Both the position numbers and the translations under genes were made by a program. Positions 55,732 to 62,617 of a stretch of DNA of 64,000 nucleotides are shown one piece after another. Every line of letters starts with the position of its first letter. Position 1 is the first letter of the stretch. Under the pieces are notes generated by a model. The model made no database searches. It saw only the letters and a list, made by a program, of their open reading frames with translations, and had not been told where the DNA came from. Source of the DNA: Bacillus sp. ISL-34. GTDB taxonomy: Bacteria; Bacillota; Bacilli; Bacillales; DSM-1321. The stretch spans positions 124,001-188,000 of the forward strand of contig NZ_JAGGQJ010000023.1 of NCBI RefSeq assembly GCF_018613325.1, in the 5' to 3' direction.

Positions 55732-56532
55732 ATGAACACTCGAAGGAATATTTATTTTTTCCATGCACCGAATGCAGAGATGCTCCACAAGGTTGAATAC
55801 TTGTCAGACTTGGCGAAGCAACATTCGTATGAGGTCATCCAGGATTTCACAAAAGCGAACATCATCGTAAGCATCGGTGATGACGGCACATTCCTGCAGG
55901 CAGTCCGTAAAACCGGGTTCAGGGATGACTGTTTATATGCGGGCATTTCCACCACAGGTAACTTGAATATGTATTGCGATTTCCACTTGGAAGATACGGA
56001 TAAAATGATCGATGCCATGACTAGAGAGCAAATTGAGGTTCGTAAATACCCAACCATCGATATCCAATTGGACGATCAGCCCTCCTTTTATGCCCTTAAT
56101 GAACTCAGTATCCGGTCTTCCATCACCAAAACGTTCGTCATGGATATTTTCATTGATCAACTCCATTTTGAAACTTTTCGCGGGGACGGAATCATCATTG
56201 CGACTCCGACCGGAAGCACCGCCTATAATAAATCGGTCAATGGGGCCGTTGTCGATCCCCTTCTCCCTTGCTTTCAAGTGAGCGAGCTTGCTTCCATCAA
56301 TAATAATACCTATCGGACCTTAGGTTCCTCATTCATTCTAAGCGGTGATAAGACGTTGACCGTCCACCTTGAACAAAACGGACCAAGCTATCCGATCATC
56401 GGAATGGACAATGAAGCCTTAAGCATCAATCATGTCGAAAAGGTAAAGGTCCGGTTAAGCGGTAAAGTCATCAAGACTGTTAAGCTAAAAGACAATTCAT
56501 TTTGGGAAAAGGTTAAAAGGACCTTTCTTTGA
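55732..56532 (+). CDS. nadK: NAD kinase, second paralogue (PpnKB type)
   Basis: It phosphorylates NAD to NADP. The protein has 266 residues and matches the B. subtilis YtdI/PpnKB paralogue, including FETFRGDGIIIATPTGSTAYNKSVNGAVVDP and the C-terminus SFWEKVKRTFL. The canonical GGDGT motif reads IGDDGT, so the second glycine is Asp; the catalytic Asp is kept. The start is the second of two adjacent ATGs behind GGAGGGATC; a 28-codon longer frame upstream has no ribosome site. It has a strong terminator after it. Confidence 0.92.
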   Translation: MNTRRNIYFFHAPNAEMLHKVEYLSDLAKQHSYEVIQDFTKANIIVSIGDDGTFLQAVRKTGFRDDCLYAGISTTGNLNMYCDFHLEDTDKMIDAMTREQIEVRKYPTIDIQLDDQPSFYALNELSIRSSITKTFVMDIFIDQLHFETFRGDGIIIATPTGSTAYNKSVNGAVVDPLLPCFQVSELASINNNTYRTLGSSFILSGDKTLTVHLEQNGPSYPIIGMDNEALSINHVEKVKVRLSGKVIKTVKLKDNSFWEKVKRTFL

Positions 56533-56539
56533 ACGAACT

Positions 56540-56574
56540 AAAAAGGTACCGGATATGATAGCCGGTACCTTTTT
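56540..56574. terminator. Bidirectional terminator between NAD kinase and TatD genes
   Basis: A perfect stem AAAAAGGTACCGG/CCGGTACCTTTTT with a 9-base loop and T-runs on both strands. It overlaps the stop of the TatD gene. Confidence 0.9.
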
Positions 56575-57343
56575 ATATATGATAAAAATCTTTCGTATTT
56601 TGATAGAGGATTTCATAGACATCCTCCATCGGCAATCCTTTTATCGAAGCAATTTGACGCACACTATCATGCATCATGCCGGGATGGGTCCATTTCCCTT
56701 TGAAAACCCCTTCAAACGGCCATGGGCCATCCGTTTCAATCATCATCAGCTGAAGTGGGTATGCCGAAACTAATTCCTGTATTTCCCTCTCATAACAAAC
56801 ATCAGGTGTAATCGAAATGCGGTAGCCCTTTTCGGCCATTCTTTCGACTGTCCGGATATCGCCTTTAAACCAATGAAAGTGCGCCTTTGTGATTTGATGC
56901 TTATCCAAAAGGTCGCAAACGATAGGTGCGTCTTCATGGACGGCATGAAGGATGACCGGCTTTTCCACCTCTTTGGCAAAAGCCAGGAACCTCTCCAATA
57001 TCACTATGTACGCTGAGTTATCAATATCGGGATTTTCCTTCCTTAAGTAATAGGGCAGTCCAACCTCACCTACGGCAACCATATCTTGACGATGTTCCCG
57101 CATCCAGTTCAATAATTCGTTCACTTCTTCATCACTCGGTAGGGGCTGCTCTGGATGAAAGCCAAAGGCAGGCTTAATTCGGGAATCTTTCAGTGAAAGC
57201 TGATAATTGTTAATCGAAGAAGCCAAATTCATGGAAACAGTCAGCAAGGATTGCAAATGAACCTTTTCCATGTCAGTCAGAATCTGTTTTTGCTTAACAA
57301 CATCATATTTATCCAAGTGGATATGGCTGTCGATGATTCTCAA
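56573..57343 (-). CDS. TatD-family metal-dependent hydrolase in the thiamine ABC operon
   Basis: A 256-residue TIM-barrel amidohydrolase-superfamily protein of the TatD type. The metal motif DSHIHLDKYD is at the N-terminus, with GEVGLPYY, ILHAVHEDAP, FHWFKGD and IETDGPWPF supplying the later ligands. TatD proteins include DNases, but the family also has enzymes with small-molecule substrates. The start is TTG behind AAGGAGGCGATTAAAT. It lies 18 bases downstream of the ATPase gene and is the last gene of the TPP-riboswitch operon, so a role in thiamine or pyrimidine salvage is possible; this is inference. Confidence 0.85.
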   Translation of the reverse strand: MRIIDSHIHLDKYDVVKQKQILTDMEKVHLQSLLTVSMNLASSINNYQLSLKDSRIKPAFGFHPEQPLPSDEEVNELLNWMREHRQDMVAVGEVGLPYYLRKENPDIDNSAYIVILERFLAFAKEVEKPVILHAVHEDAPIVCDLLDKHQITKAHFHWFKGDIRTVERMAEKGYRISITPDVCYEREIQELVSAYPLQLMMIETDGPWPFEGVFKGKWTHPGMMHDSVRQIASIKGLPMEDVYEILYQNTKDFYHI

Positions 57344-57361
57344 ATTTAATCGCCTCCTTAA

Positions 57362-58105
57362 TTAAGTAGAAAAAGTTGGCATAAGTGCTGCATATAACTC
57401 TCTTTTTAAATGAAAAAATTCATCACTAAGAAGCTGTTCTTCACTTCTTGGCCTTGGAAATGGAACTTTCACTTCTTTGATGACAGCAGCCGGTTTTGCT
57501 GATAACACATAAATTCTATCTGATAGGAAAACCGCTTCATCTATGCTATGCGTAACAAAAAGCACCGACCTCCGATTTTCTTCCCAAACCGACAACAGCC
57601 ATTTTTGCATTTGCAATCTTGTCAGTTCATCCAAGGCTGAAAAGGGTTCGTCCAGGCACATCAATTCCTGTGGACTTAAGATACTCCGGATGAATGCGGC
57701 CCTTTGCTTCATGCCTCCAGATAATTCATGCGGATATGCTTTCTCGTACTCTTCCAATCCAGCTTTAATCAAAAGGGCTTTTGCCTTTTCTTTATCTTTG
57801 ACCCCAGCAAGTTCACTTCCAAGCAAAACATTTTCCAATACCGTTCTCCAAGGTAAAAGGGAAGGCTGCTGCGGCATATAGCTGATATGGCCTTTTAAGC
57901 CATTTATCTTTTTATCATCCAGTGAAATGATGCCATGATTCGGCTTCAAAATGCCTCCGATCAAGTGGAACAATGTACTTTTACCGCTGCCCGATGGCCC
58001 AAGGATCGTGACAAATTCCCCATCTTCCACATGGAAATTCATATTCTCCAATATATTCTGTTTGCCACCGAAGGAATAGGAGACATCTTTAATTTCCAGC
58101 TTCAT
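57362..58105 (-). CDS. thiZ: ABC transporter ATPase (ThiZ-like)
   Basis: A 247-residue ABC ATPase of the nitrate/taurine/thiamine-precursor group. Walker A GPSGSGKST, Q-loop MPQQPSLLPWRT, signature LSGGMKQRAAF, Walker B LMCLDEPFSALD and H-loop VTHSIDEAVFL are all present, so the protein should be active. Its start overlaps the permease gene end by 17 bases. It belongs to the TPP-riboswitch operon; the likely substrate is a thiamine-derived pyrimidine. Confidence 0.9.
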   Translation of the reverse strand: MKLEIKDVSYSFGGKQNILENMNFHVEDGEFVTILGPSGSGKSTLFHLIGGILKPNHGIISLDDKKINGLKGHISYMPQQPSLLPWRTVLENVLLGSELAGVKDKEKAKALLIKAGLEEYEKAYPHELSGGMKQRAAFIRSILSPQELMCLDEPFSALDELTRLQMQKWLLSVWEENRRSVLFVTHSIDEAVFLSDRIYVLSAKPAAVIKEVKVPFPRPRSEEQLLSDEFFHLKRELYAALMPTFST

Positions 58106-58871
58106 CCTTGTCGTCCTCCTTTCTCTTCCAAGAAACTAAGTATTTCTCCAGGAAGGTGATGATTCCAAAAAAGATCAGGCTCATTCCCATAATGATGAAA
58201 ATGGCAACAAACACCCGGTCTGTCCTGAACGCAGAGGACGCGAGCGTCATATAAACACCAATCCCCGATTTTGCCCCGAGCCACTCCGAAATAACCGCAC
58301 CCATTACACTATAAGTGGCCGAAATTTTCAGGCCGGAGAAGATGAACGGGATTGAATGAGGAAGCTCCAGCTTCCAAAATAACTGTTTTTTTCCCGCTCC
58401 CATCATCTTGAAATAATGCTTAAGTTCGTATGGTGTCTGGCGAAAACCGTCCAATGATGCAACCGCAACCGGAAAAAAACATACAAGCGAAATCACTATT
58501 AACTTAGGCAGCATGCCAAAGCCAAACCAGATCACCAAAAGCGGGGCCAAAACTATGATAGGTATATTTTGTGATAGTATGAGCAGAGGATAAACCGCGT
58601 CCTTCACACCTGGAAATAGGTGTAAGATTGCCGCGATCAATAAGCCGATGCAGCTTCCAATAAAAAAACCCGACAACGCAAGCTCGGTTGTGGATATAAG
58701 GTGTCCAAAAAGATTGCGGGACGACTCAATTCCTTCAATGAAAATGGCCGATGGAGCGGGAAGCAGCCATTCCTCAACCTTCAATAAGACTGTCACTGAC
58801 TCCCAAACTATCAGCAACAATAATAAAAGAAAGAAGGGAGCCCCCTTCTTCCAAATTCCCCTTCCGATCAT
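58089..58871 (-). CDS. thiX: ABC transporter permease (ThiX-like)
   Basis: A 260-residue BPD_transp_1 permease with about six transmembrane helices. The cytoplasmic EAA loop reads GAGKKQLFWKLELPHSIPFIFSGLKIS, the ATPase-contact motif of the SsuC/TauC/ThiX group. It overlaps the DUF77 gene upstream by four bases and the ATPase gene downstream by 17. Under TPP riboswitch control, it likely forms the pore for pyrimidine or thiamine import. Confidence 0.9.
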   Translation of the reverse strand: MIGRGIWKKGAPFFLLLLLLIVWESVTVLLKVEEWLLPAPSAIFIEGIESSRNLFGHLISTTELALSGFFIGSCIGLLIAAILHLFPGVKDAVYPLLILSQNIPIIVLAPLLVIWFGFGMLPKLIVISLVCFFPVAVASLDGFRQTPYELKHYFKMMGAGKKQLFWKLELPHSIPFIFSGLKISATYSVMGAVISEWLGAKSGIGVYMTLASSAFRTDRVFVAIFIIMGMSLIFFGIITFLEKYLVSWKRKEDDKDEAGN

Positions 58872-59152
58872 GCCCGATATTTCTCCGTTAACGTATCCAT
58901 CGTAATCCCGCTTGGCTGATATAGTATTTTCACTTGGGAAATGACATTCGGCGATCCTATTTCAATCATTCTTACATTCATTTTTTCTATCACGGCAAAA
59001 AGATCGGAAAGCTCGCCCTCCATTGTTGTTTCAAGCGGGTGAACCTCATACTTGACACCTGATTCTTCAATGATCTTGATTGCTTCATCGACCATAGGGA
59101 TGACATTTTCCCCTTTAGGAATAATTTGTATACTAATTAATGAATTGGCCAT
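58868..59152 (-). CDS. DUF77/MTH1187-family thiamine-binding protein
   Basis: A 94-residue protein of the MTH1187/YqgV/YkoF-like ferredoxin fold (PF01910), recognised from IQIIPKGENVIPMVDEAIKIIEESGVKYEVHPLETTMEGE. Relatives bind thiamine or HMP in the cytoplasm. AGGAGGAAATAC precedes the ATG. It sits between the substrate-binding protein (11 bases away) and the permease (four-base overlap), so it is an integral member of the operon. A cytoplasmic ligand buffer or gate for the transporter is plausible but not shown. Confidence 0.85.
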   Translation of the reverse strand: MANSLISIQIIPKGENVIPMVDEAIKIIEESGVKYEVHPLETTMEGELSDLFAVIEKMNVRMIEIGSPNVISQVKILYQPSGITMDTLTEKYRA

Positions 59153-59163
59153 TGTATTTCCTC

Positions 59164-60159
59164 CTATTTTGGTAAAAATTCATTGGTAAATGCCTTTTCA
59201 GGATCGAAATCACCTTCAAGAAGCTTATTTTCAGTCATCCAATCACTGTAATTCTTCCAGATTTCCAGTTTTTGTTCACCCCAACGCGGAGCATCATCCT
59301 GATACTTGGCTGCAAGCCACTCCTGGCTTTTCTTTACTAGTTTTGCATCAAGATCCGGCGCAGACTTAATTAATATGTCTGCTGCATCAGCAGGATTCTT
59401 AATCGCAAACTGGTACCCTTTCGAAGCTGCATGAACGAATGCTTTAACAGTCTCGGGATCTTCTTTTATCATCTTTTCATTTGTAGTCAAAACAGGCGTA
59501 TAGTAATCAAGCTTATCAGAGTATTCGGTTAAGTAAACCATATTAAGCTTTTCATTTCGCAACTCGGCCTCAATGCCTGTCCATCCATAATAAATCCAGG
59601 CAAAATCTATATCCCTTTTAACGGAAGTGAAAAAATCCATGTCTCCTGTATTGACTATATCCACTTTATTTACATCCGCATTTTCTTTTTTCATGAGTGA
59701 ATCAATAATGGCCTTTTCAACCGGAGACCCCCAGCCACCATACGTTTTCCCTTCAAAATCCTTGGGAGTTTTAATGTTCTTTGCCTCAGGTGAAGCGAAT
59801 CCAGAGGTATTATGCTGGATGACGGCAGCAACCGAAACAATCGGCACGCCCTGCACGCGGGCCTGTGTTATGCCCTCCTGGTAGCTCACGCCAAATTCAG
59901 ATTTTCCTGAAGCAACAAGCTTATCAGCTCCAGCTTCACCTGGCATGATAATTTCCACGTCAAGACCTTGCTCTTTAAAATAACCTTTTTCCTTGGCTAC
60001 ATACAATCCTGTATGGTTTGTATTCGGTGTCCAATCGAGCACGACCGATACCTTTTTTAATTCTTCATTTTTAGATGCTTCTTCTTTTTCATTAGTTCCG
60101 CCTGAACCACATCCAGCCAAAAGGAACAACGAAGTTAACAGTGGTAAGAATTTATTCAA
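59164..60159 (-). CDS. thiY: Thiamine-precursor ABC substrate-binding lipoprotein (ThiY-like)
   Basis: A 331-residue NMT1/THI5-like periplasmic-type binding lipoprotein. The signal peptide ends in LLAGC, so Cys16 is lipidated and the protein sits on the outer face of the membrane. The core has VVLDWTPNTNHTGLYVAKEKGYF, the hallmark of NMT1/THI5 proteins. In B. halodurans ThiY binds formylaminopyrimidine, a base-degradation product of thiamine; the same ligand is likely here. The start is TTG behind AGGAGGATAATGAC. It is first gene of the operon, directly after the TPP riboswitch and its terminator. Confidence 0.9.
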   Translation of the reverse strand: MNKFLPLLTSLFLLAGCGSGGTNEKEEASKNEELKKVSVVLDWTPNTNHTGLYVAKEKGYFKEQGLDVEIIMPGEAGADKLVASGKSEFGVSYQEGITQARVQGVPIVSVAAVIQHNTSGFASPEAKNIKTPKDFEGKTYGGWGSPVEKAIIDSLMKKENADVNKVDIVNTGDMDFFTSVKRDIDFAWIYYGWTGIEAELRNEKLNMVYLTEYSDKLDYYTPVLTTNEKMIKEDPETVKAFVHAASKGYQFAIKNPADAADILIKSAPDLDAKLVKKSQEWLAAKYQDDAPRWGEQKLEIWKNYSDWMTENKLLEGDFDPEKAFTNEFLPK

Positions 60160-60245
60160 GTCATTATCCTCCTACACATCATATAAGATCCATATGCCGG
60201 AACCATAATGGGGCTCCAGGGTCTATTCAAATACTGGATAAAAAA

Positions 60246-60277
60246 GCAAAAAACGCCCGAAGATGAATTCGGACGTT
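60246..60277 (-). terminator. Expression-platform terminator of the TPP riboswitch
   Basis: AACGTCCGAA pairs with TTCGGGCGTT with one G-U pair around a 6-base loop, followed on the minus strand by TTTTTTGC. It lies between the aptamer and thiY, so TPP binding is expected to end transcription here. Confidence 0.85.
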
Positions 60278-60308
60278 AACATACAAAACAGAAAGTCAGT
60301 AATAATAT

Positions 60309-60393
60309 GTTCCCTCCGCTGGCATCACCCAGATCAGGTTCAAAGAGTCAGCATCTAAAGGATGCAATCTCAGCCAGCAGTACTGGCCCCCCT
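60309..60393 (-). ncRNA. TPP (THI-box) riboswitch aptamer
   Basis: Read on the minus strand, the THI-box core is complete: GGCTGAGATTGCATC, then TTGAACCTGATCTGGGTGATGCCAGCGGAGGGAA, with the CTGAGA and CCTGATCTGG blocks that bind the pyrimidine and the pyrophosphate-magnesium of TPP. A variable hairpin GCATCC/GGATGC-like insert joins them. It controls the ThiY-DUF77-ThiX-ThiZ-TatD operon by termination. Confidence 0.96.
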
Positions 60394-60425
60394 ACATTTC
60401 TCGCACATATGAACTTTTCTCTCTC

Positions 60426-60434
60426 ATTATATCA
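60426..60434 (-). promoter_or_regulatory. Extended -10 promoter of the TPP-riboswitch transcript
   Basis: Minus-strand TGATATAAT is a perfect extended -10 about 30 bases upstream of the aptamer start. The -35 is weak. Confidence 0.65.
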
Positions 60435-60473
60435 ATTCATGGGGAAAAGGGAATACTAATTTGCTTCTTCTCA

Positions 60474-60656
60474 CTAACTGGAAAGATTTTCCTCTCTCTT
60501 GAGGATATCTAGCAAAACATCTTTTGGAAGGGAAATGATTGAAAGCAAGATCATTCTGCCTTCTTTCATTCCAATCGTTCTTGACTGCAACTTTGTGGCG
60601 TTCCAAATAGTCATTTCTTTGCTGGCATTCATATAATGAACATTACCTGTAGACAT
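60474..60656 (-). CDS. Possible small ORF upstream of the TPP operon
   Basis: A 60-codon ORF (or 52 codons from the next ATG) on the minus strand. Its translation has a helix-like end, EGRMILLSIISLPKDVLLDILKREE, but the ribosome site is poor and no family is recognised. It may be a small gene, a remnant, or chance. Apart from it, the riboswitch and the promoter, I see nothing else in the 60160-60713 gap. Confidence 0.25.
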   Translation of the reverse strand: MSTGNVHYMNASKEMTIWNATKLQSRTIGMKEGRMILLSIISLPKDVLLDILKREENLSS

Positions 60657-60713
60657 TTTTGTGTACCGGCATTATTAAACCCTTAATTTCATAAGCAAAA
60701 GGTGGATATGATC

Positions 60714-61541
60714 ATGATAAAGATTAATCACAGATGGTTAGATGTCAGTCAAATCCAACCAGTTACAGCATCTGCAGAATCGCTTGAAATTCTCCAATTG
60801 CTGGCGGAAGATTCTAACGTTTTTGAATACCGGAACTTTGGTGAGTTTAATTTCGATATACAGCTGAGGCACCGTGTCATTGATGCAGCGATTTCATTGA
60901 ATAAAAGTGATGCAGAATTTTCCACACTTGAGGAATCGCAATCCAATGAACAATATTGGCACCTTTCAAAGGATGGCACCTTTACCCTTCAGCCAGGGAT
61001 TTTCCCTCATGCTGCACTCCTGGACATTTTCAGGAATGGAAGGCTTTATGCCTTCGAATGCGGGACAGCAATAGTCGTCACTTTTTTAAAGGCCATTTTG
61101 GATTTGATCGGCCCTAGGAATTTCGACTACCTTTTTTCAAACCTTTTTTTATATGACTGGCGCCCTCCACAGAATATGGCTCTTAATGTTCATAAAGGGA
61201 GGGACTATTTACCAGGTGATTGTGTTTACTTCAAAAACCCTGATCACGACGAGGCAACTCCTGAATGGCAAGGTGAAAATGCCATATTATTAGGGCAAAA
61301 CCTCTTTTATGGCCATGGAATCGGGATTACCACTTCACAAGGAATCATCAATGAATTAAATAGCAACAGAAAGCCGAACGCAACCATATCAGCATTCCTG
61401 ACTACGCATATCATTTTCCTGGATAGTTCCTTTTATAGACAATTCCAACCGAATATCCCCCGAGCAAAGCCCGATCACAGTCCTGTCAGCCTTTCCAATT
61501 GTATTGTTTCTGAAATAGGTTCGAAGATTTACCTTTCATGA
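60714..61541 (+). CDS. tgl: Spore coat transglutaminase Tgl
   Basis: Protein-glutamine gamma-glutamyltransferase, which cross-links spore coat proteins through epsilon-(gamma-glutamyl)lysine bonds in the mother cell. The protein has 275 residues versus 245 in B. subtilis; extra residues lie at the C-terminus (about 250-275). The catalytic Cys is in YAFECGTAIVV; the conserved LYDWR block and GDCVYFKNPDHD and GENAILLGQNLFYGHGIGI match the family. The start at 60714 follows AGGTGG by eight bases. It is divergent from the thiamine operon and closed by a strong terminator. Sigma-K control is expected by homology, but no clear site was found. Confidence 0.9.
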   Translation: MIKINHRWLDVSQIQPVTASAESLEILQLLAEDSNVFEYRNFGEFNFDIQLRHRVIDAAISLNKSDAEFSTLEESQSNEQYWHLSKDGTFTLQPGIFPHAALLDIFRNGRLYAFECGTAIVVTFLKAILDLIGPRNFDYLFSNLFLYDWRPPQNMALNVHKGRDYLPGDCVYFKNPDHDEATPEWQGENAILLGQNLFYGHGIGITTSQGIINELNSNRKPNATISAFLTTHIIFLDSSFYRQFQPNIPRAKPDHSPVSLSNCIVSEIGSKIYLS

Positions 61542-61565
61542 CCTTTCTGTTTTAACTACCGGCAT

Positions 61566-61605
61566 AAAAAAATGCTTGGGGAGAGATCTCCCAAGCATTT
61601 TTTTT
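61566..61605. terminator. Bidirectional terminator between tgl and rarD
   Basis: A perfect stem AAAAAAATGCTTGGG/CCCAAGCATTTTTTT with an 8-base loop and long T-runs on both strands. Confidence 0.93.
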
Positions 61606-61607
61606 AT

Positions 61608-62537
61608 TCACGCACCAATATTCCCTTTGCCTTTAAGCCTGCGGACATTTGCCTGCCCCCATTTCGTTATGGATAGTGTATAAACAGCCAAGGCTGACCA
61701 TATGAACAAAAAGGCTAAAAGATGCGCTTTGGTAAAACTTTCATGATAAATGAATACCCCGATCAATAAAGATAAGGTCGGAGCGATATACTGAAAAATG
61801 CCAAGCATCGATAACGGGATCTTCTCCGCCCCTTTTGCAAAATATAAAAGAGGCAAGGCCGTGACAATTCCGCCGCCCACCAACAGCAAGCTTGTGCTTC
61901 CCGCTGTAAAGAATTGCATTTCTGATCGGTTCATCAAGTATATCAGGTAACCCAGGGCCAGAGGCGTTACCATCATCGTTTCGAGCGTCAGCCCGATCGC
62001 CGCTTCGGCCTTGATCATTTTTTTTGCCAGACCGTATAAACCAAAGGTCATGGCCAAAACAAGAGAGATCCACGGGATCGTGCCGAAATGAATGCCCAGG
62101 ATCAAGACTCCTATTCCTGCAAGCAGGAACGAAATGATTTGGGCCCCGCTCAATTTTTCTTTTAAGACTATCACTCCCAATAGTACACTGACTAGCGGAT
62201 TGATATAATATCCAAGGCTCGTGTCGAGGATCCGTCCTGAGTTAACGGCCCAGATGAACACTCCCCAATTAGCTGTAACAAGCAGTGACGCCGTTAGTAA
62301 TGCCGCAAAGAGTTTGGGATTTCCCAATATGTTTTTGACATAAACAAGAAACGCCTGCCATTTTTTCATGAACATCAATAAAACCAGCATGAACACGAAA
62401 GACCATATTACCCTCTGGGCTAAAATTTCTGTTGCACCGACTCCCTGAAGAAACTTCCAGTAAATCGGCACGACTCCCCACATCATGTAAGAAAGGGCTG
62501 CATAGATCGCCCCTTCTTTTTGTTCATCCACTTTCAT
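61608..62537 (-). CDS. rarD: RarD-type EamA transporter
   Basis: A 309-residue DMT-superfamily protein with ten predicted transmembrane helices in two EamA repeats. The RarD signature is visible in SYMMWGVVPIYWKFL and GYYINPLVSVLLG, with ERIPLS-like KIPLSMLGIFQYIAPT. RarD proteins are annotated as chloramphenicol-sensitive or small-metabolite exporters; the true substrate is unknown. The start at 62537 has AAGAAGGCAGG upstream, while an ATG six codons earlier does not. It lies downstream of, and on the same strand as, the YtcJ-like gene. Confidence 0.88.
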   Translation of the reverse strand: MKVDEQKEGAIYAALSYMMWGVVPIYWKFLQGVGATEILAQRVIWSFVFMLVLLMFMKKWQAFLVYVKNILGNPKLFAALLTASLLVTANWGVFIWAVNSGRILDTSLGYYINPLVSVLLGVIVLKEKLSGAQIISFLLAGIGVLILGIHFGTIPWISLVLAMTFGLYGLAKKMIKAEAAIGLTLETMMVTPLALGYLIYLMNRSEMQFFTAGSTSLLLVGGGIVTALPLLYFAKGAEKIPLSMLGIFQYIAPTLSLLIGVFIYHESFTKAHLLAFLFIWSALAVYTLSITKWGQANVRRLKGKGNIGA

Positions 62538-62617
62538 AACCTGCCTTCTTTCCATTTACATTCCTTTATCTAATTCCATCTAACAATTTTGTATTTCCAT
62601 TTCTTTTTTTGCAACTG

